Shown here one piece after another: positions 1 through 10,878 of a stretch of 64,000 bases of DNA. The stretch lies in the NCBI GenBank assembly GCA_033558025.1, contig JAUCEF010000010.1:1141001-1205000 (forward strand), given 5' to 3'. The stretch is from Phytophthora sp. 'mugwort'. Taxonomy: Eukaryota > Oomycota > Peronosporomycetes > Peronosporales > Peronosporaceae. The position numbers and the translations under genes were made by a program. Numbering within the stretch: position 1 is the first letter of the stretch; every line of letters starts with the position of its first letter. The notes under the pieces are model-generated. The model searched no databases, was not told the DNA's origin, and saw only the letters and a program-made list of their open reading frames with translations.

Positions 1-540
1 CAATCAAAAGTCAAGAGTGGTTAGGTTAATATTTTGCACTCCTGTAAAAGAGGTGTGCAAAATGTTGTAGTGTTAACTACAACATGACGTCGTACCACCA
101 GTCGGCTGGTTGGTGCTGACCACTCGAGAAGCAACGCGTGTCCTCCTTAACGCTCAATATTTCCTCCAGCCCGGTCTCGTCACTAGCGTCACCGCCGAAT
201 ACTTCCCCGCTGCCGAGAGACCGCCCCGGCCACCACCTCTTTCATTAAGTACCCCCCCCCATGAGTGTATGTAATTCTATTCAAAGCGCTGCCATTTTCG
301 TGGTCTAGACGACACATGACGCAAGAAGGCAGATCGCGTCTAAATAAAGCGATTGTCCTGTGTGAACGCCGACTATTGGACATGCGGGAAAGCTTATTAG
401 TGTAGATTTAATTGCTCGATGGATTTTGGGGTGGTCCTTTTGCACATCCGTGACCTTCTCTACAGTTCCTAAGGAATTTCTTGAGGTTTGGGGGCTTTCT
501 GGATTTAGAGATGATTTCTCTGGATTTTTGTAGCTGTCTC
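1..540. other. Left edge, no recognisable gene
   Basis: Short reading frames exist on both strands but none shows a family motif or a believable codon pattern. A run of nine C residues lies near 251. The stretch ends where a diverged 133-139-bp repeat unit begins. Confidence 0.4.
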
Positions 541-690
541 GTCCGTAACGATGTGTTGACGTTCCTCGGGATGCCACGTTCTTGGTGCGCTAAAACGGAC
601 CGACGGCGGACGACGGTAGCAGTAGTCATCTTGTTGGGCGCGTTAGCAACACTGTTGTCGGTTGCTTGATGCCGGTCTGTAACGATGCGT
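541..690. repeat. Diverged copy of the 139-bp repeat
   Basis: The block starts GTCCGTAACGATGTG and the same phrase, slightly changed (GTCTGTAACGATGCG), returns 133 bases later. In between are a central block near GCGGACGACGGTAGCAGTAG and a CTTG-rich tail. The same unit occurs twice in tandem at 3429-3700. The unit looks non-coding. It may be satellite DNA or part of a transposon end. Confidence 0.6.
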
Positions 691-922
691 TGGCGCTCGT
701 AGGAACGTAGATTTCATTCTGAGCACTTCAAATCGTACACCAGCACCTTAATGGTAACAGGACGTCCTGATATCAGTAATCACGCCGTCCATAAAACAAT
801 GCACACTCGTTTAGGAAGGGATGAAGTACACGTGGCTGGCTCACATTCAGCCTCTACCTTCCTCCCCACACAACTCAAGATGGCGGCGCCCTGAGAATCA
901 AGGCCCCGATGACGGCCGTAAG

Positions 923-1042
923 GGCCTGTTGAAGGGTGACAGCGGCTGCGAGGACCTGAAGGAAGGCGGTGGCGCTCACGTGGACCTGAAGGAAGGCGGT
1001 GGCGCTCACGTGGACCTGGAGGAGAGCGGCGATGGCCCATGG
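923..1042. repeat. 30-bp tandem repeat, about four units
   Basis: Two adjacent units at 953-982 and 983-1012 are identical. They begin GACCTGAAGGAAGGCGGTGG. A diverged unit lies before them (923-952) and another after them (1013-1042). Because 30 is a multiple of three, an open plus frame across it repeats a ten-residue acidic/Gly phrase (DLKEGGGAHV). No wider gene could be supported around it. Confidence 0.7.
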
Positions 1043-2040
1043 ATCCGAAGTAACTGGTGTGTGGAGGGACGCCCGTGTGGGCATGGTGGAAAATTGATAG
1101 CAGCGTTCGTAGCGATAGGTGGAGTATAACGACGGCTGCAGATACGTGCAGGAGGATGGCGACACGTGTGGCGTCTTTCAGGGCGTGCGCAACGTCCGCA
1201 CTGGCTTGGCACGTATCATTAGCGAGTCGAGCTTGGGAGAAAAAGGTTATTATCCAGGTATAGTTGCTCAGTTCTGTCTCTGTAACTTGCATTCGTAGCG
1301 TGCTATCCACACGGAGTAACTCTTCTGTTCGCGCAGAGCCATTTAGGTCTGGCCTTCAGGCGTCTTGGCGACGGCGCAGACGCTGCCGCTTATTGGGGCC
1401 ACGATAAACGAGCGTATCTCGAGCGGTGGCGTCAACGCCACCTACGCTCTTTAACGCATACAGGAGGTACACGCAGCAGCGTTGCTTTAGTCCACCCGGC
1501 AAGGACATTTGCGCGCCTCAACGTCTACCTCCCACCAGGTCTAGCCATGTCTAGTACCTCCATCCGTGCGGTTTCCACCCAAGCTGCGCGAAGAGCTTCC
1601 TTTGAGCGCCGGTCATGCACATCGTACGCACGTGTTGCAGGGACTTGAACAACATTAACGAAACTGTGAGCTGTCTCTGTCGTTGTAGTGCTTAGCAGGA
1701 ACGCAAGCGAGTTACGCTCAGCCCGGCATTCTCGCAGCAAGCCTGCACGAGCCGGCGCGATAGCACGCCGAACGAGACGGTCGTCGGGAGTCGGTGCTGT
1801 CGTGAAGGGCCGGACAAGCACGCTCTCGCTTGTGCACATTACCAGCCGCCGGTCCAGAAGGAGCCGACTTTAAGCTTACGGCGAAGAGTGGCATCACGTT
1901 TTATAGACGCGTTGTACGTCTCCACAGGGTTGTTTGTGACCGCGAACCCAATTGGAGTGTGGCAACACTGCCATCGCCAAGATAGCTCATTTAATCACGC
2001 GTCGTTAAAATAGCGACCAAAGCTCGTCACCCCCCCCCAT
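1043..2040. other. Intergenic, nothing recognised
   Basis: Open frames of up to about 100 codons occur (the longest is 1525-1839 on the minus strand) but show no known domain. A run of nine C residues lies at about 2030. Confidence 0.35.
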
Positions 2041-3160
2041 TCATCTATTGGGTAGCATTTCTCGAAGACGCCGATGAAATTCAGTTTCCTTCCGAGCAAG
2101 TGTAGCTCGTGCACGTGCCGGAGCACCACCGCATCTAGCTCGCCATCTAGTTAGTGTGTTTTTCTCGTAAATGCTTTTCGCGACATGACAAAACACATCA
2201 GGAACTAGAACGAGGCTTCGCCGCCGAAAGCACCTTGAAGCGCATTCCACTGCGCAGCATCAGTATCTCCCAAACACACCGTACATGCAGTGGCTTTCCT
2301 GTAACAACTAAGAAACCCGAGACAATCATGACAGCACCACTGGAAACTGAGGATCATTGTGCTGGAAATTATAAAAATAGCTAGACGATGAAAGCGGCGT
2401 GAGCGATCTGAGATTTTAGCGACGACGACAGGGTACCCGACCTGAGTCAACTTGTAGGTAGCGTCAATATGGAAGATAAAATAGCCATGATCGCGGTCCA
2501 CTTGACGCAGGAGCGTCTTGGTGGTGATGTCTACCACAAATGGGCTAGCATCGCTCCCATTCTGCACGAGGGGGGTTGTCGCCAGCATCGTCAACGTGAC
2601 AGCTGCTGTCTCTTTTCATATCCCCTAAAGCCAACGTTGCACACCTTCGTGTGGACAGCTGCCATGACGTCGCTGCCTCCAAGCTGTTTCGCAATGTAGT
2701 GGTGCACAAACCGCTGCACCACTGACAGCGGTGGCACTGTCGCGTCGTCAAGGTGGAAGCGCTGGATGAGCGAGTACCCGATTCTGGCGGGACGTAGTTC
2801 CGCTTGGCCCAGTCCCGCGCGACCTCGTTCATCTGCAACATCCTGCGGGGCGGCATGGGCGCACGCATGGGCATCGCGTGATTGTTCAGATCTTCCGCGC
2901 TTACTACGTCCAGCAGCTGGAACGTCCGAACTTAGCCGCACCAGGGGCACGGCATTGCGGGTCGAGGCGGAAGCGCGCGCTGTGCATGGCGTTCAGCATT
3001 CCGTCGCTGCAAATGCAGTGCTCGCTCTTAGGAACGGTAAACTTCTTGAGCGTCTCGAGAAGAATTTCAGCGTCAGCGCGAGGGAGCGACCTGGCAATAT
3101 GTTCCAAGTGGGGCATGGCTACGATTGCTTGGTGGTGGGGAGGAGGTGTGCGAACTAGAT
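2041..3160 (-). pseudogene. MULE-type transposase remnant
   Basis: This is a broken minus-strand copy of a Mutator-like (MULE) DDE transposase, which cuts and moves its element in the nucleus. Reading from 3116 downward there is a Cys/His-containing N-terminal stretch (EHCICSDGMLNAM). It is followed by a helical segment (about 2800-2600) and then the catalytic core, with FHIDATYKLTQVGYPVV at about 2480-2410 carrying the first catalytic Asp and SDRSRRFHRLAIF after it. Below that come GDTDAAQWNALQGAFGG (about 2270-2230) and a frame-shifted VPDVFCHVAKSIYEKNT piece, the usual block after the core. The parts lie in at least three frames, so this copy is dead. The MULE family assignment is by motif order only. 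Confidence 0.65.
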
Positions 3161-3428
3161 GGCAGATTCGATTCCATTTGGTGTGACGGCATGCTGCACT
3201 TGTCGAGGCGAATAAAATTGGTTGTAATTATGTTGAGGGCAAGTTGTATTGGCTCAAGGAAACTATGTGTATGGCTTGGTGATTTGTCGTGGTGGCTGCG
3301 AATTGGTGGCTGTCGTAGGTCTTTTGTAGTGGGAGCCGCTAACATGCGGTGCGCCCAGGAGTTTTTGGGGTGCTATAAATTGTTCCAGTGATCGTGATAT
3401 AACATGTCGTGGAAAAAACACATCCTCT

Positions 3429-3700
3429 GGCGTTCCACGGATGTCAGGTTCTTGGTGTACTAGAACGGACCGATGGCGGACGACGCTAGCAGTAGTCAAC
3501 TTGCTGGAGGTGTTATCAACACTGCTGCTGGCTGCGGTTGCTTGAGGCCGGTCCGTAACGATGTGTCGGCGTTCCACGGATGTCAGGTTCTTGGTGGGCT
3601 CGAACGGATCGATGGCGGACGATGGTAGCAGTAGACATCTTGTTGGGGGTGTTAGCAGCATTGCTGCTGGTTGCGTCTGCTTGAGGCCGGTTGCAATGGC
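3429..3700. repeat. Tandem 139-bp repeat, two units
   Basis: GGCGTTCCACGGATGTCAGG begins near 3429 and again near 3568. Each unit continues through an ACGGA(C/T)CGATGGCGGACGA block, an AGCAGTAG block and a GCTTGAGGCCGG end. A third, more diverged unit lies at 541-690, in the same orientation and on the other side of the MULE remnant. No coding meaning is apparent. Confidence 0.75.
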
Positions 3701-3950
3701 CGGCAGACCATTCAAGCATTCGCTACAACTGAGTCGTTGTCTATCAATATTATAACACCAACACAAGGCACATCAAAAACACGACTTTCTAGATCCACCA
3801 ACTCGGCCCCTATCCCTTACGTCAAGGTAGGGCCAGTTTGTATTTAACCCAAACGCGTCTTGTAGTCGTGAGGAATTTCCATAATGCAGTAGATATGTAC
3901 TGAATTGTCCCCGACCGAAAGATGAAAAGGGACTACTGATGCAGTATGTA

Positions 3951-4416
3951 TTACGTTAGCAGCTCGAACTTAGTGATCAGAAGGCTAGCTAGTGAAGATG
4001 CGCGAGCTGCGCCGGGTCGGGGCCTTGGCGTTCCGACGTCGACCTCGAGTTGGCTGGTACAGCCATACGAAGTCGATTGTTTCGAGCTCAAAGTCGACCT
4101 TAATCCTCCAGAGTAAGTTTCTTGTGGGCTCTCAAATGAGGTCTCGGTAGCCAACCCACTGAGCGAGATAGAACTCGAGCTTGTGTACCCATCGCTTTGC
4201 GTACACACGCTCGACCTTGTATGTTCGTTCGGCATGGCCCCGACGAGCTCTTGTACCGCCAAAGAGCCCAGTTCTGCGCTTTACTGGGGTATCCTCTCGT
4301 TCTTCAGACGGTCCGGTGGGGGGAATGCTCTGATTCTTCTTGAGACTCCAGGATGAGCCATCAGCCTGACGTCTGAAGTTGCGTGAGTGTGTTCGTCGTT
4401 TGTTGAGTGGAGGCAT
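3951..4416 (-). pseudogene. Chromodomain-bearing fragment
   Basis: Minus-strand frames starting at about 4416 carry a basic N-terminal stretch. A chromodomain-like phrase then reads YKVERVYAKRWVHKLEFY followed by AQWVGY, matching the usual aromatic cage spacing and the W-x-G-Y end of strand 3. The frame shifts near 4135 and continues ESPQETYSGGLR in another frame. Chromodomains of this kind often close gypsy integrases, where they guide insertion to chromatin. It lies just downstream of the MULE copy on the same strand, so it could also be a fused tail or an unrelated fragment. It does not look functional. Confidence 0.45.
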
Positions 4417-4771
4417 CCAGCAAATTAGAGAATTCCAGCTTAGTCCGCCGAGTCCAAGACATCACAGTGACTGAAATAGTGTCAACTTCAGCGTTTTTAA
4501 ATTAACGCCGTCGGAGATGTCAATATTGGTTTCTATCACAAAAATAAAGTTTCGTTTAGAATCTTCGGTTTTTAAATGGTAGGTGCCACCCAGTCTGGAT
4601 CGCCTTTTTTGGTAAGATTTATTTTCTTCGTCAAGTTGTTTACGTTTGATATTCTTCGGAGAACTTGTGCCTTGAATACATTACTACAACGTTTATCGGA
4701 TCAAACTCCCTATAGTTTGTTAGTAAGGTCACCAACTAGAATGGGAAAAGTGCATTGTTTTATGTAATGAG

Positions 4772-6360
4772 TTAGTATATTTTCACAGTATCGTGAAAAT
4801 GATAGGAATACTCAAATCTATAGCGCATTTTAGCCTGCCTACGCTTGTGCTTTGGTTTAGGATCTGAAACCTCGCTTATCCATTCGGGATGGTTCAACTT
4901 CGAGCTCGAGAATTCTAAGGTCGTGTCGATCGCGAGTGTCACGTCGACTGGCCATGGGCGGAAGGCAAAGGTGTACGATTCGTTGAAATGGTCGATCGAC
5001 ATACATTTGGCGTCGTATAGACCTTCACTGCGTCTTCCGTCTTGGATAGCTGCGCAAATGGCGTGAATGCACGGGAAGGACTCGTCTTGTCAACCTCCGC
5101 ACGTGCACTCAGAGTCTGGTAGATTCACGAGGCGCCATGTGTGGCTGTATCCATGACGAGACTGGGGCCCAAGGTGCTGAGCGGAATAAGCCCATCCATC
5201 AGTGGAATGTGCACATGTGGGCTGCTACCGTTCGGTTTTTAATTTGCTTCTGAAGAATAGGAATATAATTCGGTGCCTCTCCGAGAGCTGGCCCAATTTG
5301 CAGCCATCTGCCGTTTCTCTGATGTCAGCTCGCTCAACACCATGAAGTACATGTTGAAAGCGTCAAGTGGCTTGGCACTGCGCAGATCGGTACCCAGCCA
5401 ATTGATGGCTTGCTCTGAAAGATTCGACGTAATCTTGTCACACGTTGGCAATCCAAACGCTTCGCGAAACTTGTACTTGACCCAGTGCTTTTGATCATCA
5501 CTGTTCATGTAGTCTACAGCCTTGCAGTTTGAAGCAGCTAGCTTACTGAAGTTCACTTTATAGTCGTTTTGACAGTCGATTCGAGCTAGCTGACAGATAA
5601 TACGTCTGTCCTCCAATGTGAGCTTGGCCTCGCTACGATGCGCGTTGTCCATGAGGTGACGAAGTTAGAACCGATGCCCAGCCTGCGGGAATATTTGGGC
5701 CACGGCAGAGAGAAGGCCTTTTTTTGGCGATCTGAGAGTGCTGTGAACCGCTCAATGGGAGTTGCGAGTTTCAGACAGTCCATGAACCAGAACCAGTGAT
5801 CGAAATTCTCGACCGGCACTAACTCAAACGCAAACGGGATCACGTGATTATTGTAGTCCTATGTCATTGTCACCAAGAAACACCCTCATTTGTTCATCTC
5901 ACCTTTCAAATGGGCAGCATCGAAACCCACTATTGGCTTGGACATCTTGACAATGTAAATTCCAACGTTCAGGATGAAGATGGCGCGCCTAAACATGAAG
6001 TCGTCCGAAGCGCGATCCACTCTCCATACCAATCCGGTATTGCGATCGAAGACCAGCTATAAGTACGAATTCAACTTTTGGTAGCTTTCAACCAGATCTT
6101 CGTAAAGCCTCTCGTTAAGTGGTTTTACAATTCTATCGGAAATCCAAAAATATCGATCCCGATCCAAATACCCAAACAAGCTTCATGCGAGCGTGCGATT
6201 CACTCGATTTGTTTAAATAGCAATAGCAGGAGCTCTTTAACCACAAGTGGAGCGCTAGGGCGCCTTCATGTATTTTTACTGCGTTTTTTAATGGAAACGC
6301 CCCGCGTGCCTCTGGATTTTCCTTGCACGCAAAACGAATGCGCACTTAGCAAGGTACTGC
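4772..6360 (-). pseudogene. MULE transposase with SWIM zinc finger, broken
   Basis: This is a Mutator-like transposase on the minus strand. From high to low coordinates it shows an N-terminal part (YFWISDRIVKPLNERLYEDL, about 6160-6100), then SKPIVGFDAAHLKGEMNK (about 5935-5890) with the first catalytic Asp. IPFAFELVPVENFDHWFWF follows at about 5840, then ALSDRQK with a second conserved Asp. A helical segment runs from 5652 to 5239, and a SWIM-type C-x-C...C-x-H finger (SECTCG...FPCIHAI) lies near 5110-5060. The frame ends at 4772. In-frame stops fall after SYL, after MNK, after TMT and inside the SWIM finger (TGA at 5092-5090), and there is a frameshift at about 5700. The domain order is typical of the family; this copy is not active. 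Confidence 0.8.
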
Positions 6361-6684
6361 TGGTTACCCCCTGCAGACGAACTTAGCAACAAGCGCAACA
6401 ATGTACTGAGGAAGCGTCCACATCATCAGGCCACTTTAATAGCGGGAATTTGGCCCGAATTCCCGCAGCTTACCTTTTTAAGAAATGCCATTTGACAGTC
6501 TATATGAGGTCAGAAGGTTGTGTCAGCACCAAGGTGAAACCAACGAGCCAAGATCTTGAGATCAACCGTTGGAAAACGGGCGCTACAACGGACGAATATC
6601 CAATCAGCAATGACCGCTGGCCTTACCATATAGTGGAATTTTTGTTATCGACATACCTCAGTCATTTTTCGTAAGAAGAGATAA

Positions 6685-7234
6685 TTGAGTGTGCTCGTTC
6701 GGTGGATGGACTATTTGTTGGGCTATTTTGTCGGTATAGCAAGCATGTTGTTGCGACTCGCGACTCCCTCAATGAAGTCGATGACATGGAACCCCCGCCG
6801 GTTAGCCCAAACGCTGGCTAAAACACGCACATCAGCGCTGTCTGGGTTCATCAGAGAACACATGCATCGTCTTGTTGACGCTGGTTGGACGACGGAACGC
6901 ATTGAAGCAATTGATACGGAGCATCAGGAGCTTATCCAAGCTGTCCGGGGGGACAGCGACCTGCATGAATCCTTGAATACGTGTTCCGATGAACACACCG
7001 GGTTTAGCGCAGGATGGACGCTTGCTGGTGGGCGGTTTTCGATGCTACAAGAGTTTGCGGGGCATTAGCAACCTACTCCCAAATACTGCGACGGTGGAGT
7101 CAGACTTCTCGATCATCGGTTGGGAGAGGAATGACTACCGCAATTCATTAACATATTTCTCACTAGAAGGTATTCCGCACGCCAAACAACTCAATCTGGT
7201 TTCCGCACTTGCAGTTCGAGAGAATAGCAGGTAA
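6685..7234 (+). pseudogene. hAT transposase C-terminal remnant
   Basis: Two overlapping plus frames (6685-7068 and 6989-7234) carry a hAT-like tail. The informative part is SNLLPNTATVESDFSIIG followed by WERNDYRNSLTYFSLEGI, in the position of the C-terminal hAT dimerisation region. The upstream half is a helical segment of about 100 residues (about 6775-7000). A frame change near 7060 separates the two. The BED zinc finger and the DDE core are missing, so the copy cannot encode an active transposase. It sits inside the 24-bp TIRs, which fits the assignment. Confidence 0.65.
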
Positions 7235-7377
7235 CATGAGGTTTGGTACTGCACAAATGACCTACCGCGTTCCATTGATGCAATCACTTCAATACATTTA
7301 GCTTAGTTTGAATATACGTCCGTCATTCCCTCACCTTACCTTCTCTAAGAGCGCCTTTCATACTGCCATTAGCTTAA

Positions 7378-10300
7378 CCCTCCGAAGACGGGAGTTTTCC
7401 TCGACATTACATGCTGACACGGAAGTTATAACAATCTCTTGAATAATGTATGAGCTCTTTTGAAGGGCTTGCTAGAAGGTTGCAACGACATAAAAATCCA
7501 TTCATTTGATTGGCCACCTCAATGGGGGGTTAGGAGTAAAAAATAGACATAAATCAAAAATCTGATTCTGCTGTCACCACTCACTCGCTGCTGGACTGTG
7601 CACCATTTCGAAAGCAGCGCGCCAAATGGACAGCGACATCGACTTCAAGCTTGTACGGAGATTTCTCGGCCTGAAAACTGGAAATCACTTCCATCTCGGG
7701 CCTACGCTACGGGTACGTCGATAGAAACACGCTCTTCTCTCAAGGGTTAGCTGACCTACGTTACTTTGCTATTATAGGCACGATTACATCAAACCTGGGC
7801 GCTCTCGCAAGAGAGGCGAGCACGGCGTGGACTATTTTAGCAGCGAGCAGGAGCTTCTAGAAAGACTACATTCGGTCGGACAAGGATCCATGCAGTCGAG
7901 TATTTCCCGACGAGGACCAGGGATTGCCAGCAGAGGACAGCAGCCGTACAAGTACGTGCTCTCATAATATCGTTGCGCTCTCTCACTCAAGTGCTGCTTA
8001 CGTGTTGCAGAGCGTTTGCGAGAAGATGCCGCTCCGCCTGTGAGTACTCCACCACGGCCAAAGCGCACACGTAAGGGTCGAGCTTCTTCCGCGGCATGCA
8101 GTGATGGTAAGACATATTTTATGCTGACAGGGAAGGTGTAAACATCCTGACATGTACCGTTTTGTGTTAGACGCGGTTGCTGATTCGCTCTCTGACAGCA
8201 ACAGTGAATACACGCCTGATGCCGACGAGGGAGAGGAACGCGATGATGTGGCAGCGGTTGCGTCTTCGTCTACCACAGCAACGGATGCATCTACCAGATC
8301 ATGCAGTTCTTTCCCATCTACAATGTATGCTTTGCACCGACTGGACCCCAACCTTTTCACCTCAGACGGAGATCCGAGCTTGGGATCAGATCAAAAAGCA
8401 GCATCAGAAATAGAAGATGTCCTAGATGACGTCTCATCTTCAGAGGAAGATGATGATGAGCAACAGGAGAGGCGCTTCCCAACGAATTAGTGGAAATGGC
8501 AGCGGCTTTGGATTTTAAAATACGGGTCCGAGGTAAGACCCATCCTGACGTGGAAGGCATAAACGGCAGCTCAATCCTGACGCCAAAAATTTATATGGCG
8601 ATGTGGAACTGCGTGAGATGGCGACGGACGGGTGGGATGTCTTGCCAGCGAACAAGATAGTTGAGGTGGACAGCACCGCCGACGTGGACGCTCTGTATTT
8701 CGGATATTGTGGACCAAGTAACGCGATAATGGAGTGCGGGCTAAACATACTGGAACTCTTCTTCTTCTTCCTCGCCAAGAGGATGTGGCACCACATTGCT
8801 TCCGAATCACATCGCTACTGGAAGCAGACCCTCGATGACAGGATAAAGAAGGCCTTCCTATCGCAGCCGCCCGCAACTGGAGAGAGCCAACGACCACCTT
8901 CCAGCCGAGAGCGGATTTTTTCGAGCCAAGCTGAACAAGTTTCAGAAAATTCAACCTCACGAGCTGTTGCATTGGATTGGGCTGCTCGTCGGCCTAATGA
9001 TGGCGCCAAAGAAGCGGTTGGCAGATCACTGGTCGGGCATCCGGCGCCGTGTCATTCCTCAAGGCACGTTCGGACGCGTCATGGCGCGGGACAGATTCAA
9101 AGACATCACTCGGTTTCTTCACTTTTCAAACAATCAAGATGAAATGGCAAAGCTCGACCGAGCATGGAAGATGCGGCTGGTTCTAGCTACTGTCGAGCGT
9201 ACATTTTGGGCGGGGTACATATTGGGCTCGCGCATATCGATAGACGAAGGGATGCTGCCGTGCAAGAATCGCCACAACCCGACAAGAACCTATTTCAAAG
9301 ACAAGCCCCATAAATGGGGGTCAAAATGTGTGATGACCTGCTGCGCCTACTCGGGGTACTGTATGCGGTAAGTTGTACTATGCTGACACGGATGCTATAG
9401 TTTACTGACCATATCTTGACATGAACAGGACTGAGCTGGACGTTGGAAAGAAGCACCATATCCAGGATGGTCGAGTCCGTGACACCAAAAAGCGGGCAGG
9501 CAGCAGTGGTGAGAAACCTGTCTTGCCTCTTCGAAGGGCAGCCCTATCAAGGGCGACGAGTTGCTTTTGCTGATCGCTTCTACACATCAGTACCGCTCGT
9601 GCAGCAGCTGCGCACCATGGGTTTCCATTACTGCGGATCGATCCAGAAGAATCGGCTGGGTTGGTCCAAGGACATAACTTATAGCTTCAAGAAGCGCCCG
9701 AAAAAATCTCCGCGGGGAATGTTCAAGCTGGCCACCTCACGAGAGGACCCAGGGCTCGTTGCGCTTGAGTGGGTCGATAATAAGCCCCTCTACGTTTTGG
9801 CGTCGCGACTGAGCATCACCCTCACCACTGCTGAGAAGAGGAAGAAGAGGAAGATGTCCCACTACGAGTTTCTGGCTGGACTGCATGAAGCCCTTATTGC
9901 AAGCAGCGAGTCCGACTTCACGACGAAAACTCCGCGCCAGTCTGCACGAATGGTAGCTACGTTATCGAAGAGCGATGGGACACTGATGGTGCCTTCAGAA
10001 CACACTCTGGTGCAGATCACCGAACGAGAGTCAACAATGGGGTAACACGCTTGCGGCACATGCAGGGCAGGGTATGCGCACTGCTGGCGCGCGAGGAAGG
10101 CAGAAAGCGGCCTGGGACAACGACATGGTACTGTCAGAAGTGCTCTACAAACCGGCGAGGACTTCGCTTCATGTGCAACAAGATAAGGATCACCCGTCGA
10201 ACCCAGGACTTACGTGCTCGCAGATCTTTCACTCCATGTGGCGCAATGGAGAGTTTGCACCCACATCTTCAAGGTCCGCGATCGAGTTCTTCAGAATCGC

Positions 10301-10595
10301 ATCAGACACAGATCTATCGTAACAGTAACTACTTTTTCATGGTGCATGTTTCATCAATAAGACTTCTTACTATGCTAGCAAGAACGTCTCCGCTTCAGAA
10401 CACACTAAAGGTAACTTCCGCTCTCTGCGGCAACAACTCTAGCTTTTTTGAAAATCTTGCTGCCACAGCCACACTACCCTAATCATTGCGGGAATTATTA
10501 TCGAGTACTTAGCTACACGGTGTACGTAGACGACACATAGTTAGTATGAATTAAACTATGTATAACCACCCATGTCAGCCGCCGTCCCCGGAGGG
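7378..10595 (+). mobile_element. Complete PiggyBac-type element
   Basis: The element is flanked on both sides by TTAA (7374-7377 and 10596-10599), the target site that PiggyBac elements duplicate. The ends are inverted repeats: CCCTCCGAAGACGG at 7378-7391 pairs with the complement of 10582-10595 (CCCTCCGGGGACGG), 12 of 14 bases. The body of 3218 bases holds a plus-strand transposase. It is inserted in the tail of an hAT-like element, so it arrived later. Confidence 0.88.
7626..10482 (+). pseudogene. PiggyBac transposase, intron-containing, probably disabled
   Basis: This encodes a DDE_Tnp_1_7 type transposase. Likely exons start at ATG 7626 and are split by short GT-AG introns (about 7713-7778, 7950-8010, 8107-8170 and 9369-9429). 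An acidic, Ser-rich N-terminal region (about 8171-8487) precedes the core. Core blocks are ELFFFFLAKRMWHHIASES (about 8755), QPHELLHWIGLLVGLMMAP (about 8955) and SRISIDEGMLPCKNRHN (about 9230), then VAFADRFYTSVPLVQQL (about 9560) and ALEWVDNKPLYVLAS (about 9770). The three Asp residues expected in the catalytic triad are all present in the last three blocks. A Cys-rich tail follows (WYCQKCSTNRRGLRFMC, about 10125). Frame changes near 8490-8600 and 8860-8900, and exon phases that do not fit at the first two junctions, suggest decay or unrecognised splicing. Confidence 0.8.
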
Positions 10596-10878
10596 TTAAT
10601 ATCGGTAGAGAGTGGGAATTCCCGCTATTAAAGTGGCCTGCATATGATAGTAATTAATTTGCCTGTTGGGACAATTCAATACATATCTACTGTCTCTTGG
10701 AAATGCTTCTGTAGTCGTAAGACCGTGCGGTATTACGTACTCCTCCTACAATATCATGACCTGTATAAAACATTCTGCATCACGTACGTTAAAAATAATG
10801 TTTGCTATCCTTATGCGGATATTATCCGGCTCCAGGATCGCACCATCGTCTGTATCTCCTGAGTACAGTCTCCGTTAA

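Larger units (their letters stand above)
6427..10640. mobile_element. hAT-like element, host of a nested PiggyBac
   Basis: A perfect 24-bp terminal inverted repeat bounds this element. The left end is at 6427-6450, starting CAGGCCACTTTAATAGCG, and its exact complement is at 10617-10640. The flanks cacatcat (left) and catatgat (right) agree at six of eight positions, fitting a decayed 8-bp hAT target duplication. Removing the PiggyBac insertion leaves about 1 kb, too short for a full hAT transposase, so this is an internally deleted copy. Next to the left TIR a hairpin reads GCGGGAATT/AATTCCCGC. The right end lies about 240 bases before the MCU start codon. Confidence 0.8.

Noticed and set aside
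780..1310. 176-codon minus frame with repeated HRLPSGPRE
   Set aside because: It is the antisense reading of the 30-bp tandem repeat and has no domain. Opposing frames of similar quality exist on the plus strand.
8571..8972. 133-codon minus frame inside the PiggyBac
   Set aside because: It is antisense to the transposase coding blocks, with no motif of its own.
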